A stretch of DNA of 64,000 bases from Micromonospora mirobrigensis (lineage in GTDB: Bacteria > Actinomycetota > Actinomycetes > Mycobacteriales > Micromonosporaceae): NCBI RefSeq assembly GCF_900091555.1, contig NZ_FMCX01000001.1, positions 1,240,001 through 1,304,000 on the forward strand, read 5' to 3'. Below the pieces are notes generated by a model. The model did not search any database and had not been told where the DNA came from. It saw only the letters and a list, made by a program, of their open reading frames with translations. The position numbers and the translations under genes are program-made. Of the stretch, positions 35,406 to 48,021 are shown piece by piece. The first letter of the stretch is position 1; every line of letters begins with the position of its first letter.

Positions 35406-36998
35406 CTAGCCGATCGGCAGGTCGCGGCGGCGGAAGCCGGTCAACCCCACCGCCGCCAGCACCACCGCCAGGACGGTGAGCGCCCAGAGCGGGGTGGCGT
35501 CCCAGGCCGGCCGCAGCACCTGCGGGGTGTGGGTGAACGGGGAGAGGTCCAGCAGCCACTGGTCCAGCCTCAGCACCGGGCCGAGCTGGCCGAGCAGCAC
35601 GCAGGCCGCCAACGCCGCCCAGACCAGCGGGGCCAGCCGGGGCAGCAGCCCGTAGAGGAGCACCGCCAGGCCGGCCAGCACCCAGGCCGCCGGCACCTGC
35701 GCCAGCCCGGCGGCGAGCAGCCGGGGCAGCTCGCCGGGCACGTCCCGCACGCTCAGCCCGTAGGTCAGGCCGGTGGCGAAGCCGGTCACCGCCAGCACCA
35801 CCACCGGTCCGAGCAGCGCGAACACCAGGTGCGAGGCGAGCCACGCCGACCGGTGGGTGCCGGTGGCCAGCAGCGGTTCGGCCCGGCCGGCGGCCTCCTC
35901 CGACCGCATCCGCAGCGCCGCCTGCACGGCGTACCCGGCCGCCGCGAGGCCGGCCAGGCTCAACGTCGCCCCGAGGTATGCCTCGGACAGCGCCGTCGTA
36001 CCGCCCATCCGGGCCAGGATCTCCTCCAGCTGCGGGTTCCCCTCGACCGACCGGCCGGCCGCCTTGGCGGCCCCGCCGAGGATCAACCCGAGCAGGCCGA
36101 AGCCGACCGACCACCAGAGGAGCTGCCCCCGGTGCAGCCGCCAGGCCAGCCCGAACGGCCCGGTCAGCGCCCGGCCCGCCCCGGCCGGCCCGAGTCGCGG
36201 CGGGAGCAGCCCCGCGCCCAGGTCCCGGCGGACCGACAGCGGGTACGCGACAGCGGCGAGCGCCACCGTCGCGGCGGGCGGTAGGAGCAGCACCCACCAG
36301 CGCTCCCCCTCGTACGGGCGGACCCGGGCCGCCCAGCCGAGCGGGGAGAGCCAGCTCAGCCACTCGTGCCGGCCGGCGTCCCCGGCCAACCGGAGCGCGA
36401 AGGCGAGCCCGAGGGCGGCGATGCCGATCCCCCGGGCGCCGCCCGCGCTCTCGGTGAGCTGGGCGGCCAGCCCGCCCAGGGTGGCGAAGACGACGCCGGT
36501 GAGCGTGACACCCAGCCCGTACGCGAGGGAGCCGGCGGTGGGCAGTCCGGCGGCGACCAGACCGGCGGCGGTGAGCAGGCCGAGCAGCAGGCTGGCCGCG
36601 TACGTCACGAGCAGCGCCGCGGTGAGCGCCGCGTACCGGCCGAGGACGCCACCGGCGAGCAGCTCGTGCCGGCCGGCCTCCTCCTCGGTGCGGGTGTGCC
36701 GGACGGCGGTGAGCAGGGTGGCCAGCGCGATGATCACCAGCAGGAAGCCGCCGCGCTGGGCGGTGAGCGCGCCGACGCTCTCGCCGTACACCGGGCCGAG
36801 CAGCGCGACGATCGACGGGTTGCGGGCGGTCCCGGCGGCGTACGCGGCCCGGTCGGCGGCGGTCGGGAAGAGTTCGAAGAAGCTGGTCGCGTACGTCATC
36901 GGCAGCACCGCGAGCGGCAGCACCCAGAGCGGCAGGACGATCCGGTCCCGGCGCAGGATCAGTCGGACCAGGTGCCGGGTGCCGGTGAGGGTGCTCAT
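35406..36998 (-). CDS. ABC-2 type exporter permease
   Basis: 530 aa with about twelve hydrophobic segments in two similar halves, the layout of actinobacterial two-gene drug or polyketide exporter permeases (TipA/Tnrb-like ABC-2). Cytoplasmic segments such as [13 protein letters not shown] and [16 protein letters not shown] occur once per half and are family hallmarks. ATG 36998 overlaps the ATPase stop as ATGA. The cargo is unknown; a self-regulated drug efflux role is likely from the linked regulator. Confidence 0.87.
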   Translation of the reverse strand: MSTLTGTRHLVRLILRRDRIVLPLWVLPLAVLPMTYATSFFELFPTAADRAAYAAGTARNPSIVALLGPVYGESVGALTAQRGGFLLVIIALATLLTAVRHTRTEEEAGRHELLAGGVLGRYAALTAALLVTYAASLLLGLLTAAGLVAAGLPTAGSLAYGLGVTLTGVVFATLGGLAAQLTESAGGARGIGIAALGLAFALRLAGDAGRHEWLSWLSPLGWAARVRPYEGERWWVLLLPPAATVALAAVAYPLSVRRDLGAGLLPPRLGPAGAGRALTGPFGLAWRLHRGQLLWWSVGFGLLGLILGGAAKAAGRSVEGNPQLEEILARMGGTTALSEAYLGATLSLAGLAAAGYAVQAALRMRSEEAAGRAEPLLATGTHRSAWLASHLVFALLGPVVVLAVTGFATGLTYGLSVRDVPGELPRLLAAGLAQVPAAWVLAGLAVLLYGLLPRLAPLVWAALAACVLLGQLGPVLRLDQWLLDLSPFTHTPQVLRPAWDATPLWALTVLAVVLAAVGLTGFRRRDLPIG

Positions 36999-37912
36999 CG
37001 GGTCACCTCGGCCGGCGAGCCGGCGCCCGCCGCGCCCTCGTAGTGCCGCAGGAAGAGCTCCTCCAGCGTCGGCGGCTGGCTGACCAGGCTGCGTACGCCC
37101 AGCTCGGTGAGGTGACGCAGGGCGACGTCCAGCGCGGCGGTGTCCACGTCGAAGCGCACCCGCTGCCCGTCCACCCGCAGGTCGTGCACCCCGGGCAGCT
37201 GACCCAGCCCGTCGACCGCGCCGGTGATCTCGGCGTCGATCGCGGTGCGGTGCAGGTGCCGCAGCTCGGTCAGGGTGCCGCTCTCCACGGCCCGCCCGCC
37301 CCGGATGATGGTGACCCGGTCGCAGAGCGCCTCCACCTCGGCCAGGATGTGGCTGGAGAGCAGCACGGTGCGGCCGTCCCGCTTGGCCCGGCCGACCCAC
37401 CGCTGGAAGACCTCCTCCATCAGCGGGTCCAGCCCGGAGGTGGGCTCGTCGAGGATCAGCAGCTCGACGTCGGAGGCGAGCGCGGCGACCAGGCCGACCT
37501 TCTGCCGGTTGCCCTTGGAGTAGGCGCGGCCCTTCTTGCGCGGGTCCAGCTCGAAGTCGTGCAGCAGCTCGGCGCGGCGCTGCGGGTCGAGGCCGCCGCG
37601 CATCCGGCCGAGCAGGTCGATCACCTCGCCGCCGGTCAGGTTCGGCCAGAGGGTGACGTCACCCGGCACGTACGCGAGCCGGCGGTGGAGTGCGACGGCG
37701 TCCCGCCACGGGTCGCCGCCGAGCAGTCGGACGGCCCCCGCGTCCGCCCGCAGCAGGCCGAGCAGCACCCGGATGGTGGTGGACTTGCCGGAGCCGTTGG
37801 GGCCCAGGAAGCCGTGCACCTCCCCGGGGCGGACGGTGAGGTCGAGTCCGTCGAGCGCCCTGACCCGGCCGAAGGTCTTCACCAGGCCGGACACCTCAAT
37901 GGGAGTTTCCAT
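36995..37912 (-). CDS. ABC exporter ATP-binding protein
   Basis: 305 aa. Walker [10 protein letters not shown] is at 37-45 and Walker [14 protein letters not shown] follows the signature. The signature itself is SKGNRQKV, an accepted variant of this drug-exporter group. The C-terminal 80 or so residues form the extra domain of DrrA-type ATPases. It is first of the two-gene operon, divergent from a GbsR/MarR regulator. Confidence 0.92.
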   Translation of the reverse strand: METPIEVSGLVKTFGRVRALDGLDLTVRPGEVHGFLGPNGSGKSTTIRVLLGLLRADAGAVRLLGGDPWRDAVALHRRLAYVPGDVTLWPNLTGGEVIDLLGRMRGGLDPQRRAELLHDFELDPRKKGRAYSKGNRQKVGLVAALASDVELLILDEPTSGLDPLMEEVFQRWVGRAKRDGRTVLLSSHILAEVEALCDRVTIIRGGRAVESGTLTELRHLHRTAIDAEITGAVDGLGQLPGVHDLRVDGQRVRFDVDTAALDVALRHLTELGVRSLVSQPPTLEELFLRHYEGAAGAGSPAEVTR

Positions 37913-37932
37913 GTTTTGGAAGCTACGCTTGT

Positions 37933-37948
37933 TTCACAAACTTGTGAA
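37933..37948. promoter_or_regulatory. Palindromic operator of the ABC exporter/regulator pair
   Basis: TTCACAA-AC-TTGTGAA is an exact 16-nt inverted repeat in the 93-nt divergent gap, 20 nt from the ATPase start and 57 nt from the regulator start. A further CTGTGAG half-site follows at 37951-37957. The AT-rich surroundings fit overlapping promoters. The likely ligand is the adjacent GbsR/MarR protein. Confidence 0.65.
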
Positions 37949-38005
37949 GACTGTGAGATCTGAGGCACGATCGGGTTCCCGACCACGACCAGGGAGAGCA
38001 CACCG

Positions 38006-38497
38006 ATGGCAGACGCGACCCGCCCCGCCCGCGACGAGGAGGAGGTCCACCTCTTCGTCGAACGGATGGCGATGGCGTTCGCCGACGTCGGCTTCCCCCG
38101 GATGGCCGCCCGAGCCCTCTTCGCCGTGATGAGCGCCGACGAGCCGCTCACCGCGGCCGAGATCGCTGAGCGGCTGGACGTCAGCGCCGCCGCGGTCTCC
38201 GGCGCGGTCCGCTACCTGACCCAGTTCGGCATGCTGGTCCGCGAGCCGGTCAAGGGCTCCCGCCGGGACCGCTACCGGATGCCCGACAATCCCTGGTACG
38301 AGGCCACGGTCACCAAGACCGGCCTCTACAAGAACTTCATCGACATCGCCAACAGCGGCGTGGACGCGCTGGACGGCCGGGCCACCCCCGCCGGCGAACG
38401 CGTCACCGAGATGCGGGACTTCTTCCTCTTCGTCCAGGAGGAGATCGACGCCCTCGGCGAACGCTGGCGCGCCCGCCGCGCCACCCGCCACCCCTGA
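38006..38497 (+). CDS. GbsR/MarR-family transcriptional regulator
   Basis: 163 aa winged-helix protein. The DNA-binding part is about 45-85 (PLTAAEIAERLDVSAAAVSGAVRYL) with wing SRRDRYRMPD, followed by a helical dimerisation region. AGGGAGAG precedes the ATG. Its divergent position and the palindrome in the gap indicate that it represses the ABC exporter and probably itself until a ligand binds. Confidence 0.87.
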   Translation: MADATRPARDEEEVHLFVERMAMAFADVGFPRMAARALFAVMSADEPLTAAEIAERLDVSAAAVSGAVRYLTQFGMLVREPVKGSRRDRYRMPDNPWYEATVTKTGLYKNFIDIANSGVDALDGRATPAGERVTEMRDFFLFVQEEIDALGERWRARRATRHP

Positions 38498-38570
38498 CCG
38501 GCTCCGCCGACAGGCCCACCACCAAGCCACCTCCCACCCGGTCGGGACGGGATCACCAGGACCACGACGA

Positions 38571-38640
38571 GGTGGGGCCGACCGTGCCCGGCGCAGGGAT
38601 CAAGCCTGACCGCCCGGAGCCGGGCACGGTCGGCCCCACC
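38571..38640. terminator. Perfect 22-bp hairpin between convergent genes
   Basis: 38571-38592 (GGTGGGGCCGACCGTGCCCGGC by position) and 38619-38640 are exact reverse complements over 22 bp, with a 26-nt loop. It lies between the convergent GbsR gene and the response regulator gene, so it can end transcription from both sides. It is the strongest simple inverted repeat in the window. Confidence 0.8.
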
Positions 38641-38654
38641 CACCCACCCACGAC

Positions 38655-39205
38655 CTAAGCGGAAGAACCCCAGCGAGCCTGCTCCAACAGCTCGACAGCC
38701 CGCTCGACCTCGTCCGACTGACCGGACCGCAGCAGCGTCGTAGCCTCGTCCACCGCGTCGCTGAGGTTGCGCCACTGGGTCTCCCGCTCGCGCACCACGT
38801 CGGACTGCATGGCCAGCTGCCGGGTCTTCACCCACAGCTCCACGAAGACGGAGACCTTGGCCCGCAGCACCCACGGGTCGAAGGGCTTGGTGAGGTAGTC
38901 GACGGCGCCGACCGCGTACCCGCGCAGGGCGAGCTGGGCGTCCTTGTCGGCCGCGGTGAGGAAGATGATCGGGACGTGCCGGGTCCGTTCCCGCCGCTTG
39001 ATGTGGCTGGCGGTCTCGAAGCCGTCCATGTCGGGCATCTGCGCGTCCAGCAGGATCACCGCGAAGTCGTCGACCAGCAGCTGCTTCAGCGCCGCCTCGC
39101 CGCTCTCCACGGCCACGGACTGCACCGGGAGCCCCTGGAGGATCGCCTCCAGCGCCATCAGGTTCTCCCGGCGGTCGTCCACCAGCAGCGCCTTCGCCGT
39201 CTGCG

Positions 39206-39209
<4 letters not shown>
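38655..39209 (-). CDS. Response regulator, REC domain with helical tail
   Basis: 184 aa. The receiver domain covers about 5-125, with phosphoacceptor D55 (VILLDAQMPD), acidic pair D11-D12 and K in YLTKPFDP. The remaining 55 residues are helical with no DNA-binding or enzyme domain, so it probably acts through protein contact. The GTG start overlaps the kinase stop as GTGA, so it is the partner of the hybrid kinase. Confidence 0.9.
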
Positions 39210-43579
<4,370 letters not shown>

Positions 43580-43782
43580 TCCCTCACTCAGCTCGGGGGC
43601 CTCCGGCTCGTGGCGACCTGCCGGCCATCCCATCATTGTGCCCGCGCCCCCGTCGAGGCCGCGCCGCCCGGCCCGCCGCCGCCCCGGCGCGTCGCCGTCC
43701 GCCCAGCTCGGCGGCACACTCCGACACCGGGCGACGCCCCGCCCGGGTTGGCACCCGGGGCCGGACGGTGGAGGATGTCGGG

Positions 43783-45846
43783 GTGTCAGCGGAGACGGGG
43801 CCCGCGACGAGCGACGGCCCGCAGGAGCACGTGCGGCGCGTCCGCCTCCCCGCCGACCGGCGTACGCCCGCGGCGGCGCGCGCCCTGGTCCGCTCCGTGC
43901 TCGCCGAGGCCGAGCTGGAGGAGCTGCTCAACGAGGCGCTGCTGCTCACCACCGAACTCTCCACCAACGCCGTCGAGCACGCCCGGACGGAACTGGACAT
44001 CGAGGTCGTCGCGGACACGATCGGGTTGACCGTCACCGTCACCGACTTCGCCGGGGGGCCCGCGGACGAACTGGTCGTCGGCGTACGCAACGACTCGTCC
44101 GAGATCGGCGAGGTGGCCGAGCGGGGACGGGGACTGCTCCTGGTCGACCACTTCGCCAGCCGCTGGGGCACCACCTACCAGCCCAGCGGCAAGGGGGTGT
44201 GGTTCCGGCTCGACCGACACGGCACCGACCTGGGCGGGCCGGGCGGGCATCTCCCGGCCGCAGGCGGGAACGGCGGGCACGTGGAGAGCTCGACGCCCAG
44301 CGCCGCCGCGATGAGCGAGCTGATGCAGACCACCCCCGACCCGTACGCCGACGACCCGCTGCCCGAGTTCGCCACCGACCTGCTCACCCGGGTCGCCGAG
44401 ATGGTGGGCGCGGCCGGCGGGGTGGTCCGGCTGGACCGGGGCGACGGGCCGAGTCCCCAGGTGCTCGCCCGGTACGGCCGGCAGCCCCGCCCCGACAACG
44501 AGCTGCTCCGGGTGCCGCTCGCCGTGCACCGCCCGTACGCCGGGGAGCTGGAGCTGGACGCGGCGCCCAGCGCGTATGCCCGGCCGCTGGCCGTGCTGGC
44601 CGCCGAACGGCTCTCCCTGCACCTGGAGAACGACCGGCTGCGCCGGGCGGACACCCGGCGGCAGGCGTGGCTGACCTTCCTGGCCGAGGCGAGTGAGCTG
44701 CTCGCCCAGTCGCTGGACGTCGAGCTGACCATGGCGTTGATCCCCCAGCTGGTGGTGCCCCGGCTCGGTCAGTGGTGCGCGGTGCACACCACCGACGAGT
44801 GGGGGCGGCTCAAGCTCGCCGCCGCCACCCACGCCGACGAGTCGGTGCTGCCCCAACTGCACAAGGCGCTCCAGGCCACCGGCCCGGACTCGGTGCACGC
44901 CCGCCTCCGGGAGGCGTCGCGCAGCGCCGCCCAGGTGCCGCTGGGCGCCCCCATGGAGGGTTTCGCGGTGCCGCTGATCGCCCGTGGCCAGCGGCTCGGC
45001 ACCCTGGCGGTGGGTCGGCATCCGCGGCACCGGCACGACCCGGACGAAATCTCCGTGCTGGAGGACGTCGCCCGCCGAGCTGCCCTGGCCATCGAGAACG
45101 CCCGGATCCACGCCGAGCGGCGGCGGGTCGCGCAGACCCTCCAGCAGTCCCTGCTTCCCCCGGTGCTGCCGGTGATCGAGGGCATCGGCTTCGCCGCCGA
45201 GTACGTGCCGACCGGCGACGATGCCGAGGTGGGCGGCGACTTCTACGACGTGGTGCCGCTGCCGGACGGGCGCTGGCTGATGGTGATCGGCGACGTCTCC
45301 GGCAAGGGGGTGCAGGCCGCGGCGGTGACCGGGCTGGTCCGCGACGTCATCCGGGTGCTCGCCGGGGACGGCAAGCCGCTGCCGGAGGTGCTCAACCGGC
45401 TCAACGAGACGCTGGTCGAGCGGGGCGGTGGCCGCTACTGCACGCTCGCCCTGGCGGCCGTCGGCCCCGGTGACGGCAACCAGCTCGACGTCTCCCTGCA
45501 CCTGGCCGGCCACGACCGGCCGGTGCTGCTGCGCGGCGGGGGCGGAGCGGCGTTCACCGGCACCGGTGGCACCGCCCTCGGCCTGCTCGACTCGATCACC
45601 ACGCCGACCGCCGAGATCCCGCTCGACCCGGGCGACTCGCTGATCTTCTACACCGACGGGGTCACCGAGCGGCGGCGCGGCCGGGAGCTCTTCGGCACCG
45701 AACGGCTGCGTGATGCCGCCGCCCCGCTGGCCGGGTACTCGGCCGACGTGGTCGCCGCCCGACTCCGGGCCACCGCGATCAACTTCTCGGTGGAGGCGCC
45801 CCGGGACGACATCGCCGTGCTGGTGCTCCGCAACGACGCCCTCTGA
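43783..45846 (+). CDS. Anti-sigma-type ATPase-GAF-SpoIIE phosphatase fusion
   Basis: 687 aa. The N-terminal 140 residues are an RsbW/SpoIIAB-like HATPase (N-box ELSTNAVEHA, G box GRGLLLVDHF). A GAF-like domain covers about 290-440. A PP2C SpoIIE domain covers about 455-687, with metal-binding Asp in GGDFYDV and GDVSGKG and the late DDIAVLVL. One protein thus has kinase and phosphatase modules of partner switching. GTG 43783 has GGAGG about 9 nt upstream. Targets are probably STAS antagonists such as those encoded at 34.4 and 61.2 kb. It is divergent from the giant kinase. Confidence 0.9.
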   Translation: MSAETGPATSDGPQEHVRRVRLPADRRTPAAARALVRSVLAEAELEELLNEALLLTTELSTNAVEHARTELDIEVVADTIGLTVTVTDFAGGPADELVVGVRNDSSEIGEVAERGRGLLLVDHFASRWGTTYQPSGKGVWFRLDRHGTDLGGPGGHLPAAGGNGGHVESSTPSAAAMSELMQTTPDPYADDPLPEFATDLLTRVAEMVGAAGGVVRLDRGDGPSPQVLARYGRQPRPDNELLRVPLAVHRPYAGELELDAAPSAYARPLAVLAAERLSLHLENDRLRRADTRRQAWLTFLAEASELLAQSLDVELTMALIPQLVVPRLGQWCAVHTTDEWGRLKLAAATHADESVLPQLHKALQATGPDSVHARLREASRSAAQVPLGAPMEGFAVPLIARGQRLGTLAVGRHPRHRHDPDEISVLEDVARRAALAIENARIHAERRRVAQTLQQSLLPPVLPVIEGIGFAAEYVPTGDDAEVGGDFYDVVPLPDGRWLMVIGDVSGKGVQAAAVTGLVRDVIRVLAGDGKPLPEVLNRLNETLVERGGGRYCTLALAAVGPGDGNQLDVSLHLAGHDRPVLLRGGGGAAFTGTGGTALGLLDSITTPTAEIPLDPGDSLIFYTDGVTERRRGRELFGTERLRDAAAPLAGYSADVVAARLRATAINFSVEAPRDDIAVLVLRNDAL

Positions 45847-45893
45847 GCCGCGCGGGGCAGCGCGGGGCCCCCTCGACTCGCTAGCGTGCCGGT

Positions 45894-46325
45894 ATGTCGA
45901 GCGACACCGCCGCCGGGACGCCGGCCGCACCCCGGCTCCGCCTCGTCACCGCCGCGAACCTCCTGCTCGTCGGCGCGTTCCTGCTGATCCTCGCCACCTG
46001 GCTCGCCCGGATGGCCGGCGAGGGGGTCGGCCCGGGCGAACTGGCCGCCGGTGGCTACGACCCCAAGGACGTGGTCCCGTTCGGTATCACCTGGGCCAAC
46101 CCGATCGGCTGGCTCTATCTGGTGGTGCTGCTGGTCTATCTCTTCGCCGCGTTCCTCGGGCCGGTGGTCGCGACCTGGACGGTCGTCGTGCTGGCCCGGC
46201 GCTGGGAGCGGCTGACGGCCGGCCGACGGACCCTCCTGCTGGCCGCCCTCTTCGCGACCGTGACGGTCACCGCGCTGCGGGTCAGCCCGCTGCTGGAGCC
46301 GATGAACCGCTGGCTGGCGGACTGA
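45894..46325 (+). CDS. Hypothetical membrane protein, three TM segments
   Basis: 143 aa. TM segments lie near 20-40 (AANLLLVGAFLLILATWLA), 72-100 and 115-132. A soluble loop GPGELAAGGYDPKDVVPFGITWANP lies between the first two, quoted here only by its ends GPGEL and TWANP in function. No family was recognised. It begins 47 nt after the phosphatase fusion gene, so may be cotranscribed. Confidence 0.65.
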   Translation: MSSDTAAGTPAAPRLRLVTAANLLLVGAFLLILATWLARMAGEGVGPGELAAGGYDPKDVVPFGITWANPIGWLYLVVLLVYLFAAFLGPVVATWTVVVLARRWERLTAGRRTLLLAALFATVTVTALRVSPLLEPMNRWLAD

Positions 46326-46358
46326 GCGGCACCGCGACGCCGGCGCTTGCGGTGCCGC
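46326..46358 (+). terminator. Hairpin terminator after the membrane protein gene
   Basis: GCGGCACCGC (46326-46335) and GCGGTGCCGC (46349-46358) pair perfectly, with a 13-nt loop. The stem starts at the base after the TGA stop. It most likely ends the transcript of the phosphatase fusion and membrane protein genes. The 185 nt that follow, up to the flavoprotein stop, show no other feature. Confidence 0.7.
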
Positions 46359-46544
46359 GCCTTTCGAGCTGATGATGCGAACGATTCACGCCGCCGCCCG
46401 GCAGGTTGAGTCGGTGACGTCATCAGGTCGACAGGGGCCGGCGAACCTCTCCCCTGGTCACGCGGCAAGCGCCAACCTGGCCCTGGAAACGGCCGGAGTC
46501 CGCCCCCGGGCCGCGGCCGCTAGGAGCGCCCGGGGCAGCGCTGG

Positions 46545-47924
46545 TCACAGGCCGCCAGGCAGGCGACCCGGGGCCAGTCGCCGGTGCGGGTCGAGGTGCT
46601 CCTTGGCCGCGCGCAGTCGGGGGATCACCGCCGGCTCGCCCCAGATGTCGACGGCCTGCCGGACCGCCGGCGGCGCGGAGAGCACCACGCAGCGGCCCCG
46701 CCGGGCCAGCAGCACGCCCCGGACGGCGGCCAGGATCGAGGCCACCCGCTCGGCGGGCAGCGCGCCGGGCAACGCGGCGTGCACCACGCCCAGGCCGGCG
46801 GAGCCGCGGACCGGGACCGGGGTGCCGGCGGCGTCGCGGAGCGCGTACACGGCGGCGTGCAGGTCACTTATCGGCACCTCCACCCGCAGCGCGGTGTCAC
46901 CCGGGGCGAACGGGTAGCGCCGCCACCACTCCGGCGGGGAATGGTCCACGGTGGCGTCGCCGGTCACCAAGGCCACCAGCCGGTCGGCACGCTCGGTCAC
47001 CTCGGCCGGCCCGCCCTCCAGGAGCACGGCGAGGGTGCCGGCACCGTCCCGGGCGGGGGTCGGACCGAGCCGCCGGCCGGTCATCGAGGGGTGGTTGGCG
47101 AGCGCCGCGGCCCGGGCCGCGCTGATCGGCCGCCGGGCCCGGGAGCCGGCCGCCGGCAGGTCCAGCTCGATCGCGGCCGGGTCGAGGCGGGCGGCGAGGA
47201 CGGCCCGGATCAGGTCGTGCACCTCCAGCGGGGTCCACACCGGACGGGAGATCCACACCCGGCTGGCCGGCAGCGCCTGGGCGCGCAGCGTGGCCGAGAC
47301 CAGCACGCCCAACCCACCCTGCGACCCGCAGAGCAGCCGGCCCAGATCGAGCCCGACCGGCGGGGTGGTCGTCACCCGGTCGACCCCGCCGATCCCGGCG
47401 CTGAGCAGCTCGCCGTCGGCCCGCAACCAGCGCAACCCGACCAGTTGCTCGCAGGCGGTGCCGTGCCGCAGCCGCAGCGGCCCGGCCTCGTCCGCGGCGA
47501 GCACGCCACCGAGGGTGGCCCCGGGGGACGGCGGGTCGAGCGGGAGCCGCCGGCCGGTCCGTTCCAGGGTGGCCTGCACGGCGCGCAACGGCGTACCGGC
47601 GCCGACCTCGGCCACCGGCGATCCGGTGGGCTGGTGACCGATCCCGGCGAGCCGGCCGGTGTCGAGCAGGATGTCCACCCGCGCCGGTGCGGCACCCCAG
47701 TCGATCTTCGTGCCCGCACCGCGGGGCACCACGGTCAGGTCGTGCCGGGCGGCCAGCCGCAGCACCTCGGCCGCGGCCTCCGGCCCACCCGGCACCGCCA
47801 CCCAGCGGGCGGAGCGGCCGGCCACCTCGTCGGCGGCCCCGGCGAACCGGGCGAACGGCGGGCCACAGATCCCGGTCAGCCTGCGGGTGATCTCCGTCGC
47901 GCCGGTCGAACTCGCTGCCGCCAT
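46545..47924 (-). CDS. GlcE-like FAD-binding oxidoreductase
   Basis: 459 aa flavoprotein of the FAD_binding_4 family. The FAD-binding PRGAGTKIDWG is at 67-77, the GATLGGVLAADEAGPLR region follows, and the C-terminal domain resembles glycolate oxidase subunit GlcE. Its usual partners GlcD and GlcF are not in the window. ATG 47924 has no ribosome site; a TACGAT about 8-13 nt upstream could be a -10, so the mRNA may be leaderless. ATG 47942 is an alternative start. Confidence 0.82.
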   Translation of the reverse strand: MAAASSTGATEITRRLTGICGPPFARFAGAADEVAGRSARWVAVPGGPEAAAEVLRLAARHDLTVVPRGAGTKIDWGAAPARVDILLDTGRLAGIGHQPTGSPVAEVGAGTPLRAVQATLERTGRRLPLDPPSPGATLGGVLAADEAGPLRLRHGTACEQLVGLRWLRADGELLSAGIGGVDRVTTTPPVGLDLGRLLCGSQGGLGVLVSATLRAQALPASRVWISRPVWTPLEVHDLIRAVLAARLDPAAIELDLPAAGSRARRPISAARAAALANHPSMTGRRLGPTPARDGAGTLAVLLEGGPAEVTERADRLVALVTGDATVDHSPPEWWRRYPFAPGDTALRVEVPISDLHAAVYALRDAAGTPVPVRGSAGLGVVHAALPGALPAERVASILAAVRGVLLARRGRCVVLSAPPAVRQAVDIWGEPAVIPRLRAAKEHLDPHRRLAPGRLPGGL

Positions 47925-48021
47925 GCCGGCTATCGTACACATGTTCGAAAGCCCGTGGTGATCGTTCGCCCCGCGGCCCGATGGCCCGGCCGGCGACCCT
48001 CCGGCCGGTAACCTGACCCGC

